DNA of 64,000 nucleotides from the NCBI RefSeq assembly GCF_017094465.1, contig NZ_CP064791.1, positions 620,001 to 684,000 on the forward strand. Reading direction: 5' to 3'. The translations under genes and the position numbers were made by a program. Numbering within the stretch: position 1 is the stretch's first letter; each line of letters starts with the position of its first letter. Positions 1 through 8,388 of this stretch are shown piece by piece. The stretch is from Halapricum desulfuricans. GTDB taxonomy: Archaea > Halobacteriota > Halobacteria > Halobacteriales > Haloarculaceae. Under the pieces are notes generated by a model. The model had not been told where the DNA came from. It was given only the letters and a program-made list of their open reading frames with translations, and searched no databases.

Positions 1-353
1 AACGTGATCGCCACGATCAGAATCCCGGTCCACATGTGGATCCCGAACGCGACGTAGTAGCCGCCCCAGATGCCCGATTCGAGCAAGAAGTAGTTGCCCG
101 TCCAGATCGCCAGCCCGGTCCACAGTAACAGGAAAAACAGGATCGCCTGGATCCAGTGGCTCAGGCGGTTCCCTATCGAATGACGCTCGACCGACTGGCG
201 CTCGGCCGTCTCAAGCTGTGCGACCCTGTCGTCGGTCTCGATGATGTCGGACCTGGCTGTCCGCCAGAGCTGTCGGCCCCTGTCGAGCAGACTCGAGGCG
301 CCGTCGGAGCCGTCCGCCGGCGACTCGCCTCCGCCGTCAGTCGCTTCCGACAT
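1..353 (-). CDS. Hydrogenase cytochrome b subunit (3' end outside window)
   Basis: The first 117 or so residues of a membrane protein are visible. Residues 1-50 are hydrophilic and acidic; from about residue 60 comes a motif (NRLSHWIQAILFF) with a His before a hydrophobic helix, typical of the di-haem cytochrome b subunit of membrane hydrogenases and formate dehydrogenases (HyaC type). A second helix starts near residue 98 with the segment GIHMWTGILIV. The ATG lies inside the end of the large-subunit gene (17-base overlap), so translation is probably coupled. In this family the subunit anchors the hydrogenase dimer to the membrane and passes electrons to quinone. The gene runs off the window edge, so length and remaining haem ligands cannot be checked. 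Confidence 0.82.
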   Translation of the reverse strand, partial: MSEATDGGGESPADGSDGASSLLDRGRQLWRTARSDIIETDDRVAQLETAERQSVERHSIGNRLSHWIQAILFFLLLWTGLAIWTGNYFLLESGIWGGYYVAFGIHMWTGILIVAIT

Positions 354-1872
354 CGGTCATCCCCCCCGGCGACGCCGGTTTGAGTTCGGTTTCGTAGGAC
401 CCCTCCGGGCTGTCGACGTGGACCGAACAGGCCAGGCACGGGTCGAACGAGCGGATCGTCCGCATCACGTTGATCGGGTTCTCGATGTCCGCGACCTCGT
501 CGCCGACGATGGCTCCCTCGATGATCGATGGGTTGCCCTCGCCGTCCCGCGGCCCGATGTTCCACAGCGTCGGCGTGATGATCTGGTAGCGTTCGATCTC
601 CCCGTCCTCGACGTCCACGTAGTGAGAGAGCGTCCCCCGGGACGGTTCCCAGAGACCGACCCCCTTCCCGGTGTAATTGTCCGGGAAGTCGGCCATCAAT
701 GGCTCGTTCGGGTCGAACGCGTCCAGCAGATCGAGTACCCGGTCGCGGACGATCAGTACCTCCTGTGCGCGGGCGATGAGGCGGTTGAGCGTATTGCTCT
801 CGTCGAAACCCCCGCCCAGGTTCGCCCGGAGGTCGAACGGGTCGTACCCCGAGATCGTGAGCCTGGCGAGCGGTCCGACCTCCATCGTCTCGCCGTCGAA
901 TCTGGGTGCTTTCCCCCACGAGTAGGCGCCGTCTTTCTCGGGTTCCGGCTCCGGTGGTTGGGCCTCGGTCGGCTTCCCGGCCGATTCTTCGGTGTAGTAC
1001 GAGTACTCCGTGTCTTCGGAGATCGCAGCGACGATTTCGTCTTTCGTCATCGGTTCGAAGGACCCGTCGCGATACACGCCGCGCTTGAAGATCCGTTCGC
1101 CGGATTCGGGCTCCCTGAACAGTCCGTTGCTGTAGTAGCGGTTCGGCCCCGATCCGAGGTCGGCAGCGCCTTCTCTGGCCGCGGCCACGAGGATCGAAAC
1201 CACGTCGTGGAGCCCTTCCCCCAGTTCGGGATCGAACTCCCCGTTCTGGACGTTCTCGAGGACGTCCGGAACCGCATCCGTCGGTCCGAGCCAGTTGCTG
1301 ACCTCCCGGACGCGGGACTTGACGGTCTGTACCGTCGAGACGTCCGGATTCGTCGCGACCCCGCCGGGGACGAACGCGAGCGGGTGGGGAGCGCGCCCGC
1401 CGAACTCCGCCAGCGCTTGCATGAGTTTTCGCTGGTTTTCGAGTGCCCCCTGGTATCCATCGCCCTCGAGCGGATCGAGACGGTCGAATCCCGTGTCAGC
1501 GACTGCGTCGCTGTAGTCGGGACCGACGAGGGCGAACAGGTGAATCGCGTGGTTCCACAGGAAGAAGATGCCCTCGACCGCGTCCCGGAGAATCTTGGCG
1601 TGCTCCGGGATCCCGTCGAAGGCACCGGCGTTGATCGCCGCGTCTTCGGTCGCCCGCGACGAGCCGATCCGATGACAGATGAAACAGACGCCACAGACTT
1701 TTCCTGTGAGTTGTGCGGCGTCCCGTGGTGACCGACCGACGGTGATGATTTCGGCCCCTCGGAACATCTTCATCGTACTTTTGGCCTCCGCTATCTGTCC
1801 GTCCTCTACTTGCAGCTCCATCCCGTGGTGGCCTTCGATGCGTGTCGTCGGGTCGATTTTCACTTCTACCAT
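337..1872 (-). CDS. [NiFe] hydrogenase large (catalytic) subunit
   Basis: 511 residues. The two Ni-binding motifs are present: L1 near the N-terminus, with Cys60 and Cys63 followed by His67 (KVCGVCFICH), and L2 at the C-terminus with Cys479, Cys482 and His485 (DPCLACSVH). After His485 a tail of 26 residues remains; in this family such a tail is removed by a specific endopeptidase after Ni insertion. The early TRIEGH segment also fits the family. The gene lies 6 bases downstream of the small subunit and overlaps the cytochrome b gene, the classic small-large-cytochrome order of group 1 respiratory uptake hydrogenases. No hyp maturation genes are seen here; they may lie beyond the window start. 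The subgroup is not resolved. Confidence 0.93.
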   Translation of the reverse strand: MVEVKIDPTTRIEGHHGMELQVEDGQIAEAKSTMKMFRGAEIITVGRSPRDAAQLTGKVCGVCFICHRIGSSRATEDAAINAGAFDGIPEHAKILRDAVEGIFFLWNHAIHLFALVGPDYSDAVADTGFDRLDPLEGDGYQGALENQRKLMQALAEFGGRAPHPLAFVPGGVATNPDVSTVQTVKSRVREVSNWLGPTDAVPDVLENVQNGEFDPELGEGLHDVVSILVAAAREGAADLGSGPNRYYSNGLFREPESGERIFKRGVYRDGSFEPMTKDEIVAAISEDTEYSYYTEESAGKPTEAQPPEPEPEKDGAYSWGKAPRFDGETMEVGPLARLTISGYDPFDLRANLGGGFDESNTLNRLIARAQEVLIVRDRVLDLLDAFDPNEPLMADFPDNYTGKGVGLWEPSRGTLSHYVDVEDGEIERYQIITPTLWNIGPRDGEGNPSIIEGAIVGDEVADIENPINVMRTIRSFDPCLACSVHVDSPEGSYETELKPASPGGMTDVGSD

Positions 1873-1878
1873 AGTAGA

Positions 1879-3075
1879 TCACACCGATTTGTCGTCTCCG
1901 GCTTCCGCGTCCGGCTGCTCGTCGACGTCCGCCGTGAGTTCCGCATCGGCGGCGTCCGATTGGCCGCCGTTGCCGCCCTGTTCGGACTTCCCGTACCCCA
2001 TCGCTTTCCGGCCGGCGTGCGCACCGATACCGACCACACCGGCGCCGACCGCGGCTAGCCCGGCTGTCTCGACGTCGACGCCGAAGATGTTCTGTCGCTC
2101 GACTGATTTGTCCAGCGGCTGGAAGCGATCCCAGAACCCGGGCTCCATACAGCCGATACACGGCGCGCCCACGTTGAGACAGACGCTCGTCCCGTCGTTC
2201 CACAGCCGGGTCTGGTCGTCACAGTTCGTGTACGGTCCGGCACACCCCACCTGGTACAGACACCCCTCCTCGCCGGGTTTGTCCGCGAACTCGCCGCGGT
2301 CGAAATAGCCGCGCCACTTGCAGTTGTCGTGGACGAGCGGTTCGTAGAACGGCTTTGGTCGCTGATACCGGTCGAGATCCGGCTCGTGGCCGTTGAGGAC
2401 CGTCGCGATCGTCAAGAGTATGTAATCGGGATGCGGGGGACACCCCCCGAGATTGATGACCGGAAGCCCCGATCCGGCGGTGAAATTCGGGCCGAGCACG
2501 CCGGGTTGATAACGTTGCTCGAACTGGAGCCCCTTCGCTCCCGTGACGTTCTCGCCGACGTCGTGGAGATGATTCTTGTTTTCCGCCGCCGGCCAGCCGC
2601 CGAAGGCTGCACAGTTGCCCACGCCGACCACGTACTCGGCCTCGGGGGCCAACTCGTCGATCCAGTCGACGAGCGGCTTGCTCGTCCCGTCCGGTGTCTC
2701 GCCAAGCGTCGCGGCGGACGGAATCTCGGTCGGCACCGATCCCTCGAGGACGAGTATGTCCGGCGACTTGCTCATCGACTCGATGGCTGCCTCGCCGTGT
2801 TCCGCCATGAGCGTGGGGTGGAACGTCAGTTCCATCCGGAACTCGCTCAAGGTCTCCTCCAGGGTCGGATACTGTCCCTGGAGGAGTGATATCGTGCAAC
2901 CTGAACAGCTCTGTCCTTGTAGCCAGGCGACCTCGACAGGCCCGTCTGTCGCCTGCTGAAGCGCCTGCGCGATCTCGCCCGTGTGGCGCGAGATGACCGC
3001 CCCAGCTGACATTGTGCCAGCGAGCTTCAAGAAATTTCGCCTGGTCTGGCCGTTGTCGCTGCTGCGTATGGCCAT
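1879..3075 (-). CDS. [NiFe] hydrogenase small (Fe-S) subunit, Tat exported
   Basis: 398 residues from the ATG at 3075. A Tat signal (TRRNFLKLAG) begins at residue 11; a longer reading frame to 3126 would bury it, and a TATA-like box at about 3101-3109 supports the internal start. Cys57 and Cys60 (SCSGC) start the proximal cluster. Further Cys-rich segments (VGNCAAFGGWPAA, GGCPPHP, a Cys set in the middle, CLNVGAPCIGCMEPG) supply the other Fe-S ligands. A hydrophobic segment near the C-terminus (AGLAAVGAGVVGIG) is a likely membrane anchor, followed by an acidic tail. The protein should carry electrons from the NiFe site outside the membrane to cytochrome b. The signal on this subunit normally exports the folded dimer. 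Confidence 0.93.
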   Translation of the reverse strand: MAIRSSDNGQTRRNFLKLAGTMSAGAVISRHTGEIAQALQQATDGPVEVAWLQGQSCSGCTISLLQGQYPTLEETLSEFRMELTFHPTLMAEHGEAAIESMSKSPDILVLEGSVPTEIPSAATLGETPDGTSKPLVDWIDELAPEAEYVVGVGNCAAFGGWPAAENKNHLHDVGENVTGAKGLQFEQRYQPGVLGPNFTAGSGLPVINLGGCPPHPDYILLTIATVLNGHEPDLDRYQRPKPFYEPLVHDNCKWRGYFDRGEFADKPGEEGCLYQVGCAGPYTNCDDQTRLWNDGTSVCLNVGAPCIGCMEPGFWDRFQPLDKSVERQNIFGVDVETAGLAAVGAGVVGIGAHAGRKAMGYGKSEQGGNGGQSDAADAELTADVDEQPDAEAGDDKSV

Positions 3076-3099
3076 ACTGAGAAGAGAACTGCAAAGAAC

Positions 3100-3112
3100 A
3101 TTAAAAATAGAT
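3100..3112 (-). promoter_or_regulatory. TATA-like box of the hydrogenase operon
   Basis: On the minus strand an A/T-rich stretch reading CTATTTTTAATG sits about 26-35 bases before the ATG at 3075. This is the spacing expected for a haloarchaeal leaderless transcript. It also argues for 3075 as the true start of the small subunit. Confidence 0.55.
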
Positions 3113-3623
3113 ATAGATTCTTGCACTCTGAGAAGACCAGTTCAGTGTCGAGTCAAGGACTGTGTGAGAGTATCGGAGGAGTCCAGTGGTTTCGTCAGGA
3201 GAGTTGCGTTCCACCGTTCGGCAGAGGTCGGAACCCCCCGACTGGCGAAACTCCCGATGAGGAACCGTCGATGGGGTGACTAGATCGGACCTGGACCTCT
3301 ACAGACCGAATCTGGCGGAGGCCTGCTCGGGAGAAAGACGTCCATATCAGAGAGTATCCCGTCCGAAAGACGACATACGTGAGTACTACTGACGGGAAGA
3401 CACCGAAGCAGCACCCCGATTGGCGGCGACAGAGAGCCAAAGAGACGAGTGGTGTGGCCCGCATGCCCGAAAGCTGCCTGTACTAACGTTTCTACTTTTC
3501 GAGGTTTTCTCTACTGGTCGCTTACTGTGAGTACGCACCTGATTCGGCGTAATAACTGCTCTAAAGCGTCTCTACCCTTTACATACGCGGGGTTTGTGGG
3601 GTTCTGACGAGGTTGAGTAAATA
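3113..3623. other. Intergenic region, no convincing gene
   Basis: About 500 bases separate the divergent hydrogenase operon and the repeat protein. Only short frames without recognisable motifs occur. One 35-codon frame from the GTG at 3379 has no family features. The stretch before 3624 is A/T-richer and probably carries the promoter of the repeat protein, but no clear box was identified. Confidence 0.5.
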
Positions 3624-6413
3624 GTGATAGAAGATAGAGTAAAACGCACATCAGCAGTCGTGATATTCCTTGCGATCGGGGTAGCGACACTGACGGGCAC
3701 TGCGCTCGCGGCGGACGTCGCCGGCGAGCGGAACGCAGCCCAGACAGCATTGAATCAGACAGACGACTCGTTCAACGTTTCGAATATGAGCGTCGAGGAC
3801 GGTGAGAACGTCACTGTCACCGCCGACATCACCAATCCCGGAGCAGCGCCTGCGATCCAGGCGGTCGAACTCCGCATCGATGGTGAACTGATCGAGTACC
3901 GGCCTTGGGCACTCAACCCGGGAGAGACGGAACAGATCAGTTTCGACGTCGGGTCTGATCAGGTGAGCGAGGATAGCATTATCAGCGTGCAGACGCGCAT
4001 GCATGGCGAGGTAGCGATCTTCGGCGAGGCGACATCGCCTGAAGCATCGATCACCTTCGAGGATCAGACCAGCGACGGCGCGAACGTCACGATCGCAAAC
4101 GCCTCGAACTCCGAAACGCCGTATTACGGAGCCGTCTGGACGGTGAACAACGAGACTGGCGAACCTGAGACGCTGCTCGGTGCCACGCAAGTTACCGAAA
4201 ACGAGACGAGTAACCTCACAGTCGATTTCGAAGAGCCGATCGAGGAGAACCAGACGCTGGTCGCCGCCGTCCACCCTGACGAGGACGGTGACGCAGCGAC
4301 GATCGACCCGGTTGCCGAGGAAATCCTCGCCAGTGACACCGCCAACGTGACTGTCGAGATGGTCGAGCAGCCGCCCGAAGCCTCGATCACGTTCGAGGAT
4401 CAGACCAGCGACGGCGCGAACGTCACGATTGCAAACGCCTCGAACTCCGAAACGCCGTATTACGGAGCCGTCTGGACGGTGAACAACGAGACTGGCGAAC
4501 CTGAGACGCTCCTCGGAGCGACACAGGTTACCGAAAACGAAACGAGTAATCTCACGGTCTCCTTCGAGGAGCCGATCGAAGAGAACCAGACGCTCGTGGC
4601 CGCCGTCCACCCTGACGAGGACGGTAACGCCAGCACGGTCGACCCGGTTGCCGAGGAAATCCTCGCCAGTGACACCGCCAACGTGACTGTCGAGATGGTC
4701 GAGCAGCCGCCCGAAGCGTCGGTAACCTTCGAGGATCAGACCAGTGACGGTACCAGCGTCACGATCGCAAACATCTCGAACGACGAGACACCGTACTACG
4801 GAGCCGTCTGGACGGTGAACAACGAGACCGGTGAACCCGAGACGCTGCTCGGTGCCGCGCAGGTCAGCGACAACGAAACGAGTAATCTCACGGTCTCCTT
4901 CGAGGAGCCGATCGAAGAGAACCAGACGCTCGTGGCCGCCGTCCACCCTGACGAGGACGGTAACGCCAGCACGGTCGACCCGGTTGCCGACGAAATCCTC
5001 GCCAGTGACACCGCCAACGTGACTGTCGAGATGGTCGAACAGCCGCCCGAAGCGTCGGTAACCTTCGAGGATCAGACCAGTGACGGTACCAGCGTCACGA
5101 TCGCAAACATCTCGAACGACGAGACACCGTACTACGGAGCCGTCTGGACGGTGAACAACGAGATCGGTGAACCCGAGACGCTGCTCGGTGCCGCGCAGGT
5201 CAGCGACAACGAAACGAGTAATCTCACGGTCTCCTTCGAGGAGCCGATCGAAGAGAACCAGACGCTCGTGGCTGCTGTCCATCCTGACGAAGACGGCAAC
5301 GCCAGCACGGTCGACCCGGTTGCCGACGAAATCCTCGCCAGTGACACCGCCAACGTGACTGTCGAGATGGTCGAGCAGCCACCCGAAGCGTCGGTAACCC
5401 TCGAGGATCAGACCAGTGACGGCACCAGCGTCACGATCGCCGCCATCTCGAACGACGAGACGCCCTACTATGGGGCTGTCTGGACGGTAAATAACGAAAC
5501 TGGCGAACCTGAGACGCTGCTCGGTGCCGCGCAAGTTACCGAAAACGAGACGAGTAACCTCACAGTCGATTTCGAGGAACCGATCGAGGAGAACCAGACG
5601 CTCGTGGCCGCCGTCCACCCTGATGAGGACGGCAACGCCAGCACAGTCGACCCGATCACCGAGGCAATCCTCGCCAGTGACACCGCCAACGTGACTGTCG
5701 AAACGGTCGAGCAGCCACCCGAAGCGTCGATCACCTTCGAAGATCAGACCAGTGACGGTGCGAACGTCACGATCGCGAACGCCTCGAACGACGAAACACC
5801 GTACTACGGAGCCGTCTGGACGGTGAACAACTCGACCGGCGAGCCAGAGACGCTGCTCGGTGCGGCTCAGGTCAGCGATAACGAGACGAGTAACCTCACG
5901 GTCTCTTTCGAAGAACCGATCGAAGAGAACCAGACGCTGGTCGCCGCCGTCCACCCTGATGAGGACGGCAACGCCAGCACGGTCGACCCGATCACCGAGG
6001 CGATTCTCGCCAGTGACACCGCCAACGTGACTGTCGAAGCGGTCGAGCAACAGCCTGCGGCTTCGATCACCTTCGAAGACCAGACCAGTAATGGATCGAC
6101 CGTCGCTATCGCGAACGCGCTCTACGAACAACCACCGTTCTACGTCGCCGTATACGGCACCAACGCCACCGGCGACATGGTGCTGATCGGCCTCGAGCAA
6201 GTTATCGAATCCGAATCGAACGGGCTGACGGTGACACTCGATGAGCCACTCGCCGAAACCGGGACGCTCGTCTCCGGGATCCACCCGGACGCCGACGGTG
6301 AGTCCGGGACGATCAATCCGGTGACAGACAACTACCTGGCTATCGATATGGGCAACGTGACTGTCGATATCGACGATGCGAACGCGACGAGCGTTATCCA
6401 GGCTCCCCTGTAG
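3624..6413 (+). CDS. Secreted protein of seven tandem extracellular domains
   Basis: 929 residues from a GTG. Residues 1-29 form a Sec-type signal peptide (charged start, hydrophobic VVIFLAIGVATLTG, then ALA). Residues about 45-125 resemble a CARDB-like beta-sandwich (NPG and LNPGETEQI segments). From residue 140 come six nearly identical 112-residue units and a seventh diverged one. Each unit starts with a variant of SITFEDQTSDG and ends with NVTVE, a pattern like the haloarchaeal DUF7282-type extracellular domain (from memory). Each unit has several N-glycosylation sequons (NVT, NET, NLT, NQT). No PGF-CTERM or other anchor follows the last unit, so the protein is either released or held by other surface molecules. 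Function unknown; adhesion or surface coating is only a guess. Confidence 0.8.
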   Translation: MIEDRVKRTSAVVIFLAIGVATLTGTALAADVAGERNAAQTALNQTDDSFNVSNMSVEDGENVTVTADITNPGAAPAIQAVELRIDGELIEYRPWALNPGETEQISFDVGSDQVSEDSIISVQTRMHGEVAIFGEATSPEASITFEDQTSDGANVTIANASNSETPYYGAVWTVNNETGEPETLLGATQVTENETSNLTVDFEEPIEENQTLVAAVHPDEDGDAATIDPVAEEILASDTANVTVEMVEQPPEASITFEDQTSDGANVTIANASNSETPYYGAVWTVNNETGEPETLLGATQVTENETSNLTVSFEEPIEENQTLVAAVHPDEDGNASTVDPVAEEILASDTANVTVEMVEQPPEASVTFEDQTSDGTSVTIANISNDETPYYGAVWTVNNETGEPETLLGAAQVSDNETSNLTVSFEEPIEENQTLVAAVHPDEDGNASTVDPVADEILASDTANVTVEMVEQPPEASVTFEDQTSDGTSVTIANISNDETPYYGAVWTVNNEIGEPETLLGAAQVSDNETSNLTVSFEEPIEENQTLVAAVHPDEDGNASTVDPVADEILASDTANVTVEMVEQPPEASVTLEDQTSDGTSVTIAAISNDETPYYGAVWTVNNETGEPETLLGAAQVTENETSNLTVDFEEPIEENQTLVAAVHPDEDGNASTVDPITEAILASDTANVTVETVEQPPEASITFEDQTSDGANVTIANASNDETPYYGAVWTVNNSTGEPETLLGAAQVSDNETSNLTVSFEEPIEENQTLVAAVHPDEDGNASTVDPITEAILASDTANVTVEAVEQQPAASITFEDQTSNGSTVAIANALYEQPPFYVAVYGTNATGDMVLIGLEQVIESESNGLTVTLDEPLAETGTLVSGIHPDADGESGTINPVTDNYLAIDMGNVTVDIDDANATSVIQAPL
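4041..6056 (+). repeat. Six tandem 336-base coding repeats
   Basis: Units begin at 4041, 4377, 4713, 5049, 5385 and 5721, an exact 336-base period with no indels. Long stretches are identical at the DNA level, for instance units 3 and 4. A seventh, clearly diverged unit follows from 6057. The identity points to recent duplication or ongoing gene conversion. Confidence 0.95.
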
Positions 6414-6435
6414 CGATCGGCGGTACTTCCCAATC

Positions 6436-6450
6436 ACTCGTTTTTTCGTC
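6436..6450 (+). terminator. Possible T-run terminator of the repeat protein gene
   Basis: A run of six T (6441-6446) flanked by G/C-rich bases lies 28 bases after the stop codon. T-runs are the main archaeal termination signal. Not more than suggestive. Confidence 0.35.
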
Positions 6451-6813
6451 ACGCCTACCATCCGCCGCTCGCCGGATCGATCTCTCTGTCCAGCTTCGGG
6501 GACCGAACGTACGTCTTCGAGCACGCAGACGTCTCATACTGGTGGCTATCCCATTTCGAAATGATTCGACACGCCGTCGTGCCGGATATCTGTACGAACG
6601 TATAGCCACCAGTGTCAGTCGGAACTGCGTGCCATGCAGACCACGGCTGTGTGGGTGATCGCAGGGTTCTTTTTGCTCGTCTTCGACGCTGTGCTGGCCG
6701 TTGTGACAGTTTCTGTCGATATAGTCCTAGGAACCTGTCCCGTGCTTGTTCGTGTCGGGGGCAGCGCCTCTCACGTGACGTGCGTCAACGCCACGCACTG
6801 CGGCTCCGTTTGG
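6451..6813. other. Intergenic region between repeat protein and tRNA
   Basis: About 360 bases. One 78-codon frame (6634-6870) has a hydrophobic start but runs into the tRNA-Asp gene and through its promoter, so it was not called. No other motif seen. Confidence 0.4.
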
Positions 6814-6826
6814 AAAGCCTTAATAC
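6814..6826 (+). promoter_or_regulatory. BRE/TATA-like box of tRNA-Asp
   Basis: The sequence AAAGCCTTAATAC ends 30 bases before the tRNA 5' end, matching an archaeal BRE plus TATA element at the usual distance. Confidence 0.5.
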
Positions 6827-6855
6827 TAGGACCCCGGTACGAAGGAGTGCAGCAA

Positions 6856-6928
6856 GCCCGGATGGTGTAGTGGCCCATCATACGACCCTGTCACGGTCGT
6901 GACGCGGGTTCAAATCCCGCTCCGGGCG
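6856..6928 (+). tRNA. tRNA-Asp (anticodon GTC)
   Basis: A 73-base cloverleaf can be folded by eye. The acceptor stem pairs GCCCGGA with TCCGGGC, followed by a G discriminator base as is usual for tRNA-Asp. The anticodon stem pairs CGACC with GGTCG around the loop CTGTCAC, giving anticodon GTC at 6890-6892. The T-arm carries GGTTCAAATCC. CCA is not encoded. A TTTTT run at 6931-6935 follows as a likely terminator. Confidence 0.95.
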
Positions 6929-7032
6929 TACTTTTTCGGCGAGCAAACTGCGAGCCGTAAATGCGTTATAGACGGATTTGAACCCTGGCAGTCGCGCGCA
7001 GCGAACGAACGTGAGCGAGCACGTCTGCATCC

Positions 7033-7054
7033 GGTTCAAATCCCGCTCCGGGCG
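7033..7054 (+). repeat. 22-base copy of the tRNA-Asp 3' end (att-like site)
   Basis: These 22 bases repeat exactly positions 6907-6928 of the tRNA (T-arm, acceptor strand and discriminator). A displaced copy of a tRNA 3' end is the footprint of site-specific integration by a tyrosine recombinase. Only 104 bases lie between the copies and no integrase is nearby, so this is a scar or remnant, not an element. Confidence 0.75.
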
Positions 7055-7197
7055 CTTCTCTGCATTCAAATCCGTGAGCGACTGCGTTGGCGTGTCGCGC
7101 GCCACAGTTCTCGGGGCTTGCCGGCGGGACGCCCCCGACGAGTGCAGCACGTGTCGGAGTCCAGAACGTTAAGGGTACTCGTCACCGTTGGGTCAGT

Positions 7198-8388
7198 ATG
7201 GTCGATACTGCCGTCGTCCTGGCCGCTGGCGAGGGAACGCGATTGCGGCCGCTCACGCGCAACCGTCCCAAACCGATGCTCCCTGCGGCGAACCGTCCGA
7301 TACTCGAACACGTACTTGATGCGCTCGTCGACGCGGGTGCCGAGGATCTCGTTGTCGTCGTCGGCTACAAGCACGACCGCGTGCAGAACCACTTCGGGCC
7401 GACATACCGTGACGTTCCGATCACGTACGTCCGCCAGAACAAACAGCTCGGAACCGGTCACGCGCTGTTGCAGGCCCGCGAGCACGTCGAGGGGTCGATG
7501 CTCGTGGTTAACGGCGACTGTCTCATCGACAGCACACTTGTCGAGGACGTCTGCCGAGCGTTCGATCGGGGCGACGGCGAGCCGACGCTGGCGGTTCTCG
7601 AAGGTCCGGACGCCCGCCAGTACGGCGCGGTCACACTGCGAGACGGGCTTGTCCAGGAACTCATCGAGAAACCCCGGACCGACGAATACCGCCTGATCAA
7701 CGCCGGGATCTACGCGTTCGACGACGACATCTTCGGGGCGATCGACGACACGCCGCGCGAGGCGGGCGAACTCGCGCTGACGACGACGCTGTCGCGCGAA
7801 CTCGACGACGGACGGGTTCGCGGCGTCGAGACCGACGGCCTGTGGGTTGATGCCTCCTATCCCTGGGATCTGCTCGTCGTCGCAGCGGAGATCCTCGATT
7901 ATGGGCTGGCCGACGAGCCCGAGCGCGACGATCGCGTCTGGGTCGACGAGACGGCGATCGTCCACGACGACGCGACGCTACAGCCGCCGGTCGTGATCGG
8001 CCCGGACTGCGAGATCGGCCCCAGTGCAGTGGTTGGCCCGCATAGCGCGCTCGGGCGCAACGTCACGGTCGGTGCCAACGCGACCGTCGCGAACAGCGTG
8101 CTGGACGTGGACGCCCGCGTCGGGGCCGGATCGACGCTGCTGGATACAGTGACGGGCCAGCACGTCCGACTCGGTCCGAACAGCGTCGTCTCGGGCGGCC
8201 CCGCCGACGTCCGGGTCGGAAACGAGATATTCGAGGACGAGGATCTCGGGGCCGTGATCGCGGACCGCGTTCGCGCGGACGGAAACGTCGGGTTCGCACC
8301 CGGCTCGCTCGTCGGCCCGAACGCCCACCTCGACACCGGCGTGACGGTCGACGGACAGGTTCGTGAGGGCACGGAGGTGCGTCGCTGA
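7198..8388 (+). CDS. glmU: Bifunctional sugar-1-phosphate nucleotidyltransferase/acetyltransferase (GlmU-type)
   Basis: 396 residues from the ATG at 7198; the frame is open further upstream but that part overlaps the att-like repeat and has no homology features. The N-terminal domain starts VVLAAGEGTRLRPLT with a Lys in RPKPM, the nucleotidyltransferase signature. The C-terminal half, from about residue 255, shows hexapeptide-like repeats (IGPDCEIGPSAVVGPHS) of a left-handed beta helix acyltransferase. The family turns glucosamine-1-phosphate into UDP-N-acetylglucosamine, or a related sugar nucleotide, in the cytoplasm. The stop overlaps the start of glmS by one base, so the two are co-translated and supply the same pathway. 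Substrate specificity cannot be read from the sequence. Confidence 0.88.
   Translation: MVDTAVVLAAGEGTRLRPLTRNRPKPMLPAANRPILEHVLDALVDAGAEDLVVVVGYKHDRVQNHFGPTYRDVPITYVRQNKQLGTGHALLQAREHVEGSMLVVNGDCLIDSTLVEDVCRAFDRGDGEPTLAVLEGPDARQYGAVTLRDGLVQELIEKPRTDEYRLINAGIYAFDDDIFGAIDDTPREAGELALTTTLSRELDDGRVRGVETDGLWVDASYPWDLLVVAAEILDYGLADEPERDDRVWVDETAIVHDDATLQPPVVIGPDCEIGPSAVVGPHSALGRNVTVGANATVANSVLDVDARVGAGSTLLDTVTGQHVRLGPNSVVSGGPADVRVGNEIFEDEDLGAVIADRVRADGNVGFAPGSLVGPNAHLDTGVTVDGQVREGTEVRR

Noticed and set aside
3195-3464. 90-codon minus-strand frame between hydrogenase and repeat protein
   Set aside because: No motif, no hydrophobic or acidic pattern, and no clear promoter; composition looks like random sequence.
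3651-6524. 957-codon open frame antisense to the repeat protein
   Set aside because: It is open only because the sense repeats are GC-rich with a strong codon bias and repeat exactly. Its translation is Arg/Val-rich and lacks the acidic composition of real haloarchaeal proteins. The sense frame has a signal peptide and domain structure.
6634-6870. 78-codon frame with a hydrophobic start before the tRNA
   Set aside because: It runs through the tRNA promoter and into the tRNA-Asp gene, and the second half is not protein-like.
7087-7197. Upstream start for GlmU
   Set aside because: The added residues have no nucleotidyltransferase features, and the region lies next to the att-like repeat. The ATG at 7198 starts directly at the Rossmann-like strand.
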